Source of the DNA: JTS-RE37 sp041743425
Lineage (GTDB): Bacteria > Bacteroidota > Bacteroidia > Flavobacteriales > Flavobacteriaceae
Length of the DNA: 38,698 nucleotides
Direction: 5' to 3'
Assembly: GCA_041743425.1 (NCBI GenBank)
Contig: JBGTMS010000096.1
Coordinates: forward strand, 1 to 38,698
In this document: positions 32,155-38,698 of the stretch, one piece after another
How positions within the stretch are numbered: position 1 is the stretch's first letter
Layout of the letters: each line of letters opens with the position of its first letter
Notes under the pieces: generated by a model
The model's database searches: none
Told to the model about the DNA's origin: nothing
Seen by the model: the letters and a program-made list of their open reading frames with translations, nothing else
Position numbers and translations under genes: made by a program

Positions 32155-33864
32155 TTATAAATCGTTCACATTCACCTTCAATCCGTATTCATCAATCTTC
32201 ATTCTGATTGAATCCTGTTGGTCATGCACATTAATGTCCACACCGCTTTCATCTATGTTTATCCGGGCTCCATTCTCATTCTCTTCAGCTTCCTGCTCTG
32301 TCGGGCAATCCAGACACTGAAGTTCGCCGTTTTCAGTCATTGCCCAGTAGTATCCGGCCATATCGCTCCTAAAAAAGTCCTTATCGTGACGGGTAGCGCT
32401 GCCAATGTGGTGCTCAACAGATTCGTCGAGATATAATACGGTGCCCACCGGTAAAAGAACAGAAACCCTAACCTCCTGGTCACGCACGTTATTCGCAATA
32501 TCCGTTGTGAGGTAATCGTTCAGAAGGACGGTGTTGCCTTGGGCGGTGTAGAAATAATCAATTTTTTCCGCCCTGTTCCTTGCGTTCTCAGTAGAATTTC
32601 CATCGGCATCCTTCCGGATATGTATATGAGCCACGGAATCGGTTGATTTCCTGATATCGAATCTCACATCGTCTCTGTAAAGTACCCGCTCTCCCTGTTC
32701 ATTGTGAGTTACCGTCATTCCATTGATTCCCATGTGATCCTCATTTTCATAGAGGTCATTGCGCTGCATGCTGATCCGGACCGTATCCATTCCTGCCGTT
32801 AGTGCTAAAGGCTCCCTGCTGGTGACAGACCCGGTAAAGGCATGAGAGGTGGCTTGCTGAACTCCGAGAACGATAAGTCCGATAATGGACAGCAGCCAGA
32901 GACCCAGTAGTGAAAATTTGGCAATATTCCCGATAGAGTTCAGGTTATTCACAAGAATTTTAAGGCCCAGATACAGTACAAAGAAGAATGGAATCCCTAC
33001 AGCAAAAAATGCCAGGATGGATACAAGCCATACGGGAGCATCCGTAGAATTCACAAGGTCATAAAAATCAAGTCCGGGGATATGGATGATATCAAGGATC
33101 CCAACAGAAAACAGACCGATAAAAAGACCAATTAGCGTTGAGGCCCCAATGATAATGAGCAGGATGCCAATAAATTTCCCTATCACCTTAAAAATAAACA
33201 TGATAATGTCACCCAGGGTATCAAAAAAAGTCTGTCCGCTGCTCTTTACCTTGGAATAATCTACGTTACGGATCCTGTCTCCGACATCTTCAATACTCTC
33301 TTTTACCTTGCGCTCAATATTGCTGATATTCACAGGTTCTCCTGTCATATCAAGCTTTTGTGAGGTGGTCTTGGCTTCTGGCACCAGGATCCATAGCAGG
33401 ATATAAGCAATAAAACCAAAGCCGGTGAACACCCCTAAAATGATAAAAATGAGACGGATCCACAGGGCGTCAAATCCCATATAGTGTTCAAGCCCTGAGC
33501 ACACCCCCCCAATGTACTTATGATCAATGTCACGGTACAATTTCTTTACCTTGCTATTGGGAATGGTCTTGGCTGACGGTTCATCTTCAAAAATGTCTGA
33601 ATCTATCATATAATCCTCCGGCTGTCCCATGATCTGGATCACTTCTTCCACTTCTTTTAAGGTGACCACCTGACGGTCACTTTCCATTTTTTCTTGAAAC
33701 AGCTCGGCAATACGCGCCTCTATATCTGCAATGATCTCATCACTCCCGGTAGTCCCGGAGAAAGATCGTTTGACCGACTCCAGATAAAGTTGCAGTTTAT
33801 GGAATGCTTTTTCATCTATATGAAACAGGATGTTTGCGAGATTTATATTAACTGTCTTGTTCAT
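32155..33864 (-). CDS. PspC domain membrane protein
   Basis: This 569-aa protein has an N-terminal helical domain (about residues 1-95) that ends in a charged linker. The PspC domain (about 107-165) reads KKLYRDIDHKYIGGVCSGLE and YILLWILVPEA, with its membrane hairpin. Three to four further membrane segments follow (near 213-245, 275-305 and 318-345), then a C-terminal beta-rich region (about 350-569) resembling head-GIN or toast-rack folds, ending in an acidic segment. PspC proteins take part in envelope-stress responses. The start overlaps the PadR stop by 4 bases, so the regulator and this protein are made together. Confidence 0.9.
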   Translation of the reverse strand: MNKTVNINLANILFHIDEKAFHKLQLYLESVKRSFSGTTGSDEIIADIEARIAELFQEKMESDRQVVTLKEVEEVIQIMGQPEDYMIDSDIFEDEPSAKTIPNSKVKKLYRDIDHKYIGGVCSGLEHYMGFDALWIRLIFIILGVFTGFGFIAYILLWILVPEAKTTSQKLDMTGEPVNISNIERKVKESIEDVGDRIRNVDYSKVKSSGQTFFDTLGDIIMFIFKVIGKFIGILLIIIGASTLIGLFIGLFSVGILDIIHIPGLDFYDLVNSTDAPVWLVSILAFFAVGIPFFFVLYLGLKILVNNLNSIGNIAKFSLLGLWLLSIIGLIVLGVQQATSHAFTGSVTSREPLALTAGMDTVRISMQRNDLYENEDHMGINGMTVTHNEQGERVLYRDDVRFDIRKSTDSVAHIHIRKDADGNSTENARNRAEKIDYFYTAQGNTVLLNDYLTTDIANNVRDQEVRVSVLLPVGTVLYLDESVEHHIGSATRHDKDFFRSDMAGYYWAMTENGELQCLDCPTEQEAEENENGARINIDESGVDINVHDQQDSIRMKIDEYGLKVNVNDL

Positions 33865-34202
33865 TGTTCGTTATTTTTAGTATTGGTAACCAGATTAACG
33901 GCCGCTAGGAGTTCGTCCCAAGTGGTATTGAGCTCTCTTAGAAAGAGCACCCCGGTCTCTGTCAGGGCGTAATATTTGCGGGGAGGTCCGGAAGTGGACT
34001 CTTCCCAGCGGTAGTTGAGTAACCCTGCGTTCTTGAGTCTGGTAAGCAGCGGATATATAGTACCCTCTACAACCAGCATCTTGGCGTCCTTCAGAGTTTC
34101 CAGGATCTCCGACGCATACTTTGCTTCTCCGTTAATAATGGAAAGTATACAGTACTCCAGGACCCCCTTGCGCATCTGCGCTTTCGTGTTTTCTATATTC
34201 AT
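33861..34202 (-). CDS. PadR family transcriptional regulator
   Basis: This 113-aa protein is a PadR winged-helix regulator. MRKGVLEYCILSIINGEAKY is the recognition-domain start, VEGTIYPLLTRLKNAGLLNY is the DNA-binding helix and wing, and GPPRKYYALTETG closes the wing. Small PadR proteins bind operators in their own promoters and are released by ligands or stress. Its stop overlaps the PspC start (ATGA), so it probably regulates the operon, including itself. Clustered half-sites lie 21 bases upstream of its start (34223-34242). It is the first gene of the PadR-PspC-DUF2807 cassette. Confidence 0.92.
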   Translation of the reverse strand: MNIENTKAQMRKGVLEYCILSIINGEAKYASEILETLKDAKMLVVEGTIYPLLTRLKNAGLLNYRWEESTSGPPRKYYALTETGVLFLRELNTTWDELLAAVNLVTNTKNNEQ

Positions 34203-34222
34203 AATTTCTTTCTTCTTTTCAC

Positions 34223-34242
34223 GCTGATAAATCAGCTTGCTG
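34223..34242 (-). promoter_or_regulatory. candidate PadR operator
   Basis: Three half-sites in a row: GCTGAT (34223-34228), ATCAGC (34231-34236) and GCTGA (34239-34243), each separated by two bases. The first two form a perfect dyad and the last two an overlapping one (CAGC-TT-GCTG). They lie 21 bases upstream of the PadR start on its strand, where an autoregulatory operator is expected. Binding by this PadR is an inference. Confidence 0.4.
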
Positions 34243-34266
34243 AGTTAACTGTTCGCTTTTGATGAT

Positions 34267-34389
34267 TCATTCGCTTGTTTCTTCGTATGCCTCCCCGGGC
34301 ATATCATGAACTCTTTCTTTGATGAATAAACTCCATTTTTCCGGTGTGATGAGTACCGGGGCATTTGATTTACTGACTTTTGTGGTCAT
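34267..34389 (-). CDS. possible 40-aa protein
   Basis: This frame on the minus strand encodes MTTKVSKSNAPVLITPEKWS followed by 20 more polar residues, with a helix-like FIKERVHDMPGEAYEE segment. It begins inside the end of the SnoaL-like gene (20-base overlap) and ends 64 bases before the PadR start. Overlapping small genes happen in compact operons, but I recognise no family and the frame may be chance. Confidence 0.25.
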   Translation of the reverse strand: MTTKVSKSNAPVLITPEKWSLFIKERVHDMPGEAYEETSE

Positions 34390-34879
34390 AACTCAATTCT
34401 CTTTTTATTCTCCACGCATTCGCTTCAAATATCCATAAGTGGGTAAATTTGGCGATGTCCCCTTTTTCATATTCCCCCTTCCCATTTAAGAATTCAAAAT
34501 GATGGATTCCCGTTTGTATCGCACCATAGAGTTCGCCCTGATCATAGAGCGGAAATACTTCCAGGCTTCCATTGACAAGAATTCTTTTGGAGGGTTGAGA
34601 GTCTCCGTCTGTTCTTTTGGCACAACCCTCTGATATCTGCTTTAGAAACCCGTCTCTGCCTTCGGTAAGACCTCCCTTATCATGATAGAATTCAAAATCC
34701 TCAGTAAAGAGAGATTCAAGGGTGTTGAGGTCACAGGTATCAAAAGCAGCTCGGAAAAGCAGGCTGTCTCTGCCTTTAAGTGTTCTTTCAATTTCTGCAG
34801 TGTCAGACGGTTGTCCCCAAGACAGTTGAGCATAGCAGCCTAATAGGAGGGCGGAAGCCATGAACCGAATAAAGTTCAT
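34370..34879 (-). CDS. exported SnoaL/NTF2-like protein (DUF4440)
   Basis: This 169-aa protein has a signal peptide (FIRFMASALLLGCYAQLSWG) and one NTF2-like domain. DLNTLESLFTEDFEFYHDKG with E-G-R-D-G-F-L-K-Q-I is the DUF4440 pattern, and FTHLWIFEANAWRIKREL is the final strand pair. The upstream extension of the frame to 35014 looks non-coding. ATG 34879 shares its A with the DUF4870 stop codon (TAATG), so the two genes are translationally coupled. The substrate, if any, is unknown; family members can be enzymes or ligand-binding proteins. A G-C pair in the signal peptide might be read as a lipobox, but the context is poor. Confidence 0.85.
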   Translation of the reverse strand: MNFIRFMASALLLGCYAQLSWGQPSDTAEIERTLKGRDSLLFRAAFDTCDLNTLESLFTEDFEFYHDKGGLTEGRDGFLKQISEGCAKRTDGDSQPSKRILVNGSLEVFPLYDQGELYGAIQTGIHHFEFLNGKGEYEKGDIAKFTHLWIFEANAWRIKRELSYDHKSQ

Positions 34880-35358
34880 TATCTGATGAATTTGATAGTT
34901 AGAGGATAGGCGAAGGTCTGTCCTTCGCTTGTTCTTATGGTGGCAAGAATAGTATAGACCAGGTTCACAACGAAGAGTCCCACTCCGAGCAGGCCGGTGA
35001 TGCCTAATGGCCACCAGCGTGTAAATTTGAAATTATCAGTATCCAGGTGGAAATTAAAACTGTCCCAGTCGTTCCATTGCCAAAGATCAAAAAGATGTCC
35101 GTCAACCACTGCTGGTAACAGGCCGAATAGGAAAGGGACGGAAATAAGTCCGAGCACCACGGAATACAATAACAGGCTGATTTGAAAATTTAGCGCCTGC
35201 TTCCCGTTATAGTCAATAAAGGGAGAATTGTTCTTATTGGACATCCATAGAATAAGAGGTACCAGAAAATTTCCGAAAGGAAAGATAAACCTGCAGAAGG
35301 TGGAAGCGTGAATGATGGCTGACACATTTTTCTCGTGCTTGGTTATGGTCTCTGTCAT
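34879..35358 (-). CDS. DUF4870 membrane protein
   Basis: This 159-aa protein has three hydrophobic segments (near residues 22-38, 59-80 and 116-140). NSPFIDYNGKQALNFQISLL is the diagnostic stretch of DUF4870 (Tic20-like) proteins, with the conserved N-G-K-Q-A-L-N-F-Q. The loop around residues 85-110 is rich in Trp, Asp and Asn and probably periplasmic. The function is unknown. The gene is followed without gap by the SnoaL-like gene. Its start faces the thioesterase-like gene across a 133-base divergent gap. Confidence 0.9.
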   Translation of the reverse strand: MTETITKHEKNVSAIIHASTFCRFIFPFGNFLVPLILWMSNKNNSPFIDYNGKQALNFQISLLLYSVVLGLISVPFLFGLLPAVVDGHLFDLWQWNDWDSFNFHLDTDNFKFTRWWPLGITGLLGVGLFVVNLVYTILATIRTSEGQTFAYPLTIKFIR

Positions 35359-35491
35359 GGCATATTAGTTTCTTATGCAAATATATAGTTTAAAACAAGT
35401 AATATGCAAAACATAGTACTTAATATTAACATATATTTAACATTTTAAAGATACCCTTTTTTCAATACTTTTAGGCTATCAAACCAGAATC

Positions 35492-35947
35492 ATGTCCTCT
35501 CTAGTCCGTAAATTCAACACTTTTACCTTTTTCCGGCTCCCGGCTGCCTGGTGGTGCGGTGTTCGTCTAAAATATCTGGATCAAACCAAAGCTGTCGTTA
35601 GTGTCCGCCATCACTGGTTCAACCAAAATCCTTTTCAGTCAATGTTCTGGGCTGTACAGGGCATGGCGGCCGAATTTAGTACCGGAACCATGGTGATCCA
35701 CCAAATCCGGCAATCAGGTCAGCCGATTTCCATGCTTGTGGCGGCGAACAAAGCGGTATTTACCAAAAAAGCTACCGGGCGCATCACTTTTACCTGTGAG
35801 GACGGTCATCTCATTTCTGATGCCTTGAGAAAAACAATCGAGACAGGGGAAGGGCAGACCCTGTGGATGAAATCTACAGGGATCAATGAAGGCGGAGTTG
35901 CCGTTTCTGAATTCCACTTTCAATGGACCCTGAGATTGAAACGCTGA
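35492..35947 (+). CDS. hotdog thioesterase-like protein (DUF4442)
   Basis: This 151-aa protein matches the DUF4442/YiiD-C hotdog pattern: a helix-rich start (RKFNTFTFFRLPAAWWCGVR), then V-S-V-R-H-H-W-F-N-Q-N-P-F-Q-S-M-F-W-A-V-Q-G-M-A-A-E, the central hotdog helix with its catalytic-region residues. It then has strands with A-N-K-A-V-F-T-K-K-A-T-G-R. Hotdog proteins of this kind hydrolyse or bind acyl-CoA; the substrate is unknown. It has no signal peptide. It is a single-gene unit by spacing. Confidence 0.85.
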   Translation: MSSLVRKFNTFTFFRLPAAWWCGVRLKYLDQTKAVVSVRHHWFNQNPFQSMFWAVQGMAAEFSTGTMVIHQIRQSGQPISMLVAANKAVFTKKATGRITFTCEDGHLISDALRKTIETGEGQTLWMKSTGINEGGVAVSEFHFQWTLRLKR

Positions 35948-36123
35948 GATAGCGATTTTCTGCTGATTATAAGGGAAAAGAAGTAAGATATGTGGAGGGG
36001 ATCTTCCGGCAGACTTTGCTGTAACGAAAGCAGGATTACTGCTACTTATTAAAAAATGACAGCTTGGGAATCAGATCTTAGCTAACGCCTCTTTAATTAC
36101 GTATAACTAAAATAATAACAACC

Positions 36124-36924
36124 ATGAACGCACATGAAATCGATTACACCATTTTTGGGGAGGAAATGCAATATGTAGAAATTGAACTGGATCCTCAGGA
36201 AGCAGTGGTGGCCGAGGCCGGCAGTTTTATGATGATGGACACCGACATCAAGATGGATACCATCTTTGGAGATGGCTCCAATCAGGACAGCAGTGTACTG
36301 GGAAAAATATTTTCTGCCGGGAAACGGATACTCACCGGGGAAAGCTTGTTTATGACGGCATTTCTGAACGTCGGGATGGCAAAACGCAAAGTTAGCTTTG
36401 CCTCCCCCTATCCCGGAAAGATTCTGGCCATTGACCTGTCTGAAAAACAAGGCAAATTTATATGTCAGAAGGACGCCTTTCTCTGCGCGGCAAAAGGGGT
36501 ATCCATTGGGATCGAATTCTCCAAACGGCTGGGAAGAGGCTTGTTTGGTGGTGAAGGTTTTATCATGCAGAAGCTGGAAGGGGATGGTATGGCATTTGTG
36601 CATGCTGGGGGTACCATGGCCAAAAAGGTTCTTGGTCCTGGAGAGGTAATAAAGGTAGATACCGGCTGTATTATCGGATTCAGCAAAGATGTGGATTATG
36701 ATATTGAATTCGTGGGAGGTATTAAGAATACTGTTTTTGGGGGAGAGGGATTGTTTTTTGCGACGCTCAGAGGGCCGGGTACCGTATACGTTCAGTCGCT
36801 GCCTTTCAGCAGGCTTGCTGGAAGGGTTTGGGCCGCGGCGCCCAAGGGCGGAGGAAAACACAAAGGAGAAGGAAGTATCCTGGGAGGTCTGGGTAATATC
36901 CTTGACGGGGACAACCGCTTCTGA
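36124..36924 (+). CDS. TIGR00266/AIM24 family protein
   Basis: This 266-aa protein begins with IDYTIFGEEMQYVEIELDPQ and EAVVAEAGSFMMMDTDIKMD, and continues with the G-rich stretches F-M-T-A-F-L-N and RRLGRGLFGGEGFIMQKLEG, all hallmarks of the TIGR00266 (AIM24) beta-rich fold. The end reads LRGPGTVYVQSLPFSRLAGR with a Gly/Lys-rich tail. The family is distantly related to mitochondrial AIM24; no bacterial activity is established. It is soluble, with no signal. It is followed by the DUF2461 gene in the same direction, 72 bases away. Confidence 0.93.
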   Translation: MNAHEIDYTIFGEEMQYVEIELDPQEAVVAEAGSFMMMDTDIKMDTIFGDGSNQDSSVLGKIFSAGKRILTGESLFMTAFLNVGMAKRKVSFASPYPGKILAIDLSEKQGKFICQKDAFLCAAKGVSIGIEFSKRLGRGLFGGEGFIMQKLEGDGMAFVHAGGTMAKKVLGPGEVIKVDTGCIIGFSKDVDYDIEFVGGIKNTVFGGEGLFFATLRGPGTVYVQSLPFSRLAGRVWAAAPKGGGKHKGEGSILGGLGNILDGDNRF

Positions 36925-36996
36925 TTACATTTAATCCTGACACTGGGTCATTCAAAAATTATTCTTTTCTTTGATCCCGATTTGGCCAGGATTTAA

Positions 36997-37650
36997 ATGG
37001 ATTTTAAAAGACTATTGACTTTTTTAGAGGCACTTAACCTCAATAATTCCAGAGAATGGATGCATGAGCACTTAGGGACCTACAAGCAGTTGCGTAGCGA
37101 TTTTGTTCAATGGCTTGATACAACGGATGAAGCCCTGGCAGCTATTGACGCTTCTTATTTTCGAACGCCTGGGAAAAGGGCTATCAGCCGTATCAATAAC
37201 AACCTGATGTACCATCCTAATAAACCGGTCTATAAGGATCATTTCGGGGCGGTCCTGGACAAAGCGCCGGGGACTGCAGATTTTTATCTGGAAGTCGGAA
37301 TCCGGGGATCCCTTTTTGCCGGAGGCTTTTGGAGACCCGAACCATCAAAACTTAAAAGCATACGGGATGCGATAGATTATGAAGGTGAAGAACTGTTGCG
37401 TGTCATGAATAATCCCTCATTTATCTCGGCCTTTAATGGTCTGTATGAAGATGAAAAATTGAAAACAGCCCCTAAAGGATTTCCAGCTGACCATCCACAT
37501 ATTGCTCTGTTACGGAATAGGACTTTTGCTGTGATTCAGCGGGTGTCGAACGATTCATTGCGCGAATCCGATTTCCGGCAAATGGTCATACAGGCCTACC
37601 AGCAGATGCTCCCATTCCGTCGCTGGCTCAACAAGGCGGTAACTGTTTAA
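36997..37650 (+). CDS. DUF2461 family protein
   Basis: This 217-aa protein has the DUF2461 order: F-L-x-x-L-x-x-N-N-S-R-E-W-M near residues 9-22, then FRTPGKRAISRINNNLMYHP with Y-K-D-H-F-G-A, then a G-F-W-R-P-E-P motif near 107. The family is found in many bacteria and in a few eukaryotes and has no proven function; it is sometimes noted near other small housekeeping genes. It is soluble. The NUDIX gene begins 25 bases after its stop, so co-transcription is likely. Confidence 0.92.
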   Translation: MDFKRLLTFLEALNLNNSREWMHEHLGTYKQLRSDFVQWLDTTDEALAAIDASYFRTPGKRAISRINNNLMYHPNKPVYKDHFGAVLDKAPGTADFYLEVGIRGSLFAGGFWRPEPSKLKSIRDAIDYEGEELLRVMNNPSFISAFNGLYEDEKLKTAPKGFPADHPHIALLRNRTFAVIQRVSNDSLRESDFRQMVIQAYQQMLPFRRWLNKAVTV

Positions 37651-37675
37651 TTCATATGAATATTACATAAAGGAC

Positions 37676-38260
37676 ATGACGCAGAAGATCAGAAATATAA
37701 AGAAGGAAGTACTTTCCGATAACTGGTATGTTCTTAATAAGTATACCTATGAATATCTTAAAGAAGACGGCAACTGGGAAGAACAGCAGCGCGAGGCTTA
37801 TGATCGCGGCAACGGGGCGGCCATTCTGCTGTATAACCGGCAAAGAAATACGGTTATTCTCACCAGGCAATTCCGAATGCCCACTTATGTGAATGGGAAT
37901 TCCGGGGGATTGATGATTGAGGTTTGTGCCGGGTTGCTGGACGGCGAACATCCGGAAGACTGTATCAGGAAGGAAGTCACAGAAGAAACGGGATATGAAA
38001 TTGACAAAGTTCGCAAAGTCTTTGAATCCTACATGTCACCGGGATCAGTAACTGAAATCCTTCACTTCTTCGTCGGAGAATATGAAGCCCGGATGAAGAC
38101 AGGACGGGGTGGGGGGGCCTCCCATGAAACTGAAAATATAGAGGTTTTGGAATATACTTTTCCGGAAGCCATGGCACTCGTGGCTACAGCAGCGATCCGT
38201 GATGCCAAAACCATTATGCTTCTGCAATATGCGGCTATACACGGGCTACTGACAATGTAG
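37676..38260 (+). CDS. nudK: NUDIX hydrolase, NudK (GDP-mannose pyrophosphatase) type
   Basis: This 194-aa protein has the NudK layout: a beta-rich N-terminal region (NIKKEVLSDNWYVLNKYTYE), VILTRQFRMPTYVNGNSGGL, the NUDIX box GLLDGEHPEDCIRKEVTEET with G-Y-E-I, and the C-terminal FESYMSPGSVTEILHFFVGE. The catalytic Glu cluster E-V-T-E-E is intact; the Glu five residues after the first box Gly is displaced by one position (GEH), as in some NudK relatives. It probably hydrolyses GDP-mannose or a related sugar nucleotide with Mg. It is cytoplasmic. It converges with the carboxypeptidase gene across 39 bases. Confidence 0.9.
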   Translation: MTQKIRNIKKEVLSDNWYVLNKYTYEYLKEDGNWEEQQREAYDRGNGAAILLYNRQRNTVILTRQFRMPTYVNGNSGGLMIEVCAGLLDGEHPEDCIRKEVTEETGYEIDKVRKVFESYMSPGSVTEILHFFVGEYEARMKTGRGGGASHETENIEVLEYTFPEAMALVATAAIRDAKTIMLLQYAAIHGLLTM

Positions 38261-38299
38261 TGCGGTCAAAAAAGGATTGAGGGCCTGTGGGAGACATTC

Positions 38300-38698
38300 T
38301 TAATAATGATCCCTTACCCATTCAAAAAATTTTTGCATTTCCAGCTTGATTTCGGACGATGGGACAGTAAAATGATTGTTCATAAAGCTGACAATCAGCA
38401 CTTTTCCGGAATTTGCTCTCAGAAAACCGCTGACACAATAATTATTGCTCAGCGTCCCTGTTTTGGCATAGAGATAGGCTTCGCTCTTCCCACGAAACCA
38501 ATCTTTCATGGTCCCGGATTCCCCTCCTGCAGCAAATAATGAAAATAGCCTTTCATTCGGTATTTCGCGATATAATTTTTCCAGCACAGCTACCAGGGAC
38601 TCCGGGGTAAACAGATTGTAGCGGGAAAGCCCTGATCCGTCCACCCATCGCGGTGGCTGTTTCAGATCAGAAAGGTAGTTTTCAAGCACATAAGATCG
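38300..38698 (-). CDS. dacB: D-Ala-D-Ala carboxypeptidase/endopeptidase (PBP4, S13), 3' part
   Basis: The frame is open to the right edge, so only the last 132 residues are seen. They carry RWVDGSGLSRYNLFTPESLV and the KTG triad YAKTGTLSNNYCVSGFL, which together match the C-terminal half of PBP4/DacB (peptidase family S13). The product trims or cleaves murein peptides in the periplasm. The Ser-x-x-Lys and Ser-x-Asn motifs lie outside the window. The stop converges with the NUDIX gene. Confidence 0.9.
   Translation of the reverse strand, partial: RSYVLENYLSDLKQPPRWVDGSGLSRYNLFTPESLVAVLEKLYREIPNERLFSLFAAGGESGTMKDWFRGKSEAYLYAKTGTLSNNYCVSGFLRANSGKVLIVSFMNNHFTVPSSEIKLEMQKFFEWVRDHY

Noticed and set aside
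36097..36861. 254-aa open frame on the minus strand
   Set aside because: It is wholly antisense to the well-supported TIGR00266 gene, has no family resemblance and its residues mirror the codon pattern of the sense strand.
1..38698. tRNA, rRNA, CRISPR, insertion sequences, phage genes or att sites
   Set aside because: I found no cloverleaf-like sequence, spaced repeat array, transposase, integrase or terminal repeats; gene families and composition are even across the window.

Overview
The window looks like chromosome of a Bacteroidota bacterium, most likely a free-living, aerobic, probably marine or soil member of the Flavobacteriaceae. The evidence is the protein families: a PadR/PspC/head-GIN cassette, a Bacteroidota-type exonuclease plus GIY-YIG protein, AraC regulators placed beside single-domain response regulators, a UxaA-type dehydratase with a COG3618 lactonase, and DUF4870, DUF2461 and TIGR00266 proteins. 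Starts generally lack strong Shine-Dalgarno sequences, as is usual in this phylum. I cannot name the species. I see no tRNA, rRNA, CRISPR array, insertion sequence or phage.

Positions 1 to about 20000 form a stress-tolerance and signalling region. It opens with the start of a bacterial Ku gene (NHEJ) and a ferritin-like DUF2383 protein. Then come many small proteins typical of envelope, osmotic or desiccation stress: a 57-aa membrane protein, a PRC-barrel protein, three CsbD-like proteins, a YihY/BrkB membrane protein, an Lmo0937-like 55-aa protein, a Rho-N-like small protein, a DUF1328 protein, an acidic lipoprotein built of 11-residue repeats, and a YciE/YciF (DUF892) protein. Among them are a nuclease with a decayed exonuclease domain, a nitroreductase, an SLC13-type permease, and a dense set of regulators: a HisKA_2 kinase with its receiver, an AraC/receiver/PAS-kinase cluster, a second AraC protein and another lone receiver.

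Positions 20162 to 27399 are a sugar-acid catabolic locus. It holds a zinc dehydrogenase, a KdgK-type kinase, a UxaA-type dehydratase and a COG3618 lactonase in one direction, then a lipoprotein mutarotase facing a lipoprotein formylglycine-generating enzyme (sulfatase activator). Together they suggest oxidative breakdown of a sugar released from a sulfated polysaccharide, although no sulfatase, glycosidase, transporter or aldolase is in the window.

Positions 27533 to 38698 hold housekeeping and envelope genes: thioredoxin reductase, a lipocalin-like exported protein, an overlapping alpha-oxoamine-synthase-like enzyme and dipeptide epimerase pair, the PadR-PspC-head-GIN envelope-stress cassette, a DUF4870/SnoaL-like pair, a hotdog thioesterase-like protein, a TIGR00266 protein, a DUF2461 protein, a NudK-like NUDIX hydrolase and the 3' part of a PBP4-type carboxypeptidase gene.

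The best candidates for something undescribed are: an 11-bp motif (GGTAATTGTGT) found in three separate upstream regions and arranged differently in each; the inactivated exonuclease half of the GIY-YIG protein; the hendecad-repeat lipoprotein; a hairpin that would hide an unusually strong Shine-Dalgarno before an 11-codon leader frame; and the sugar-acid/FGE locus.
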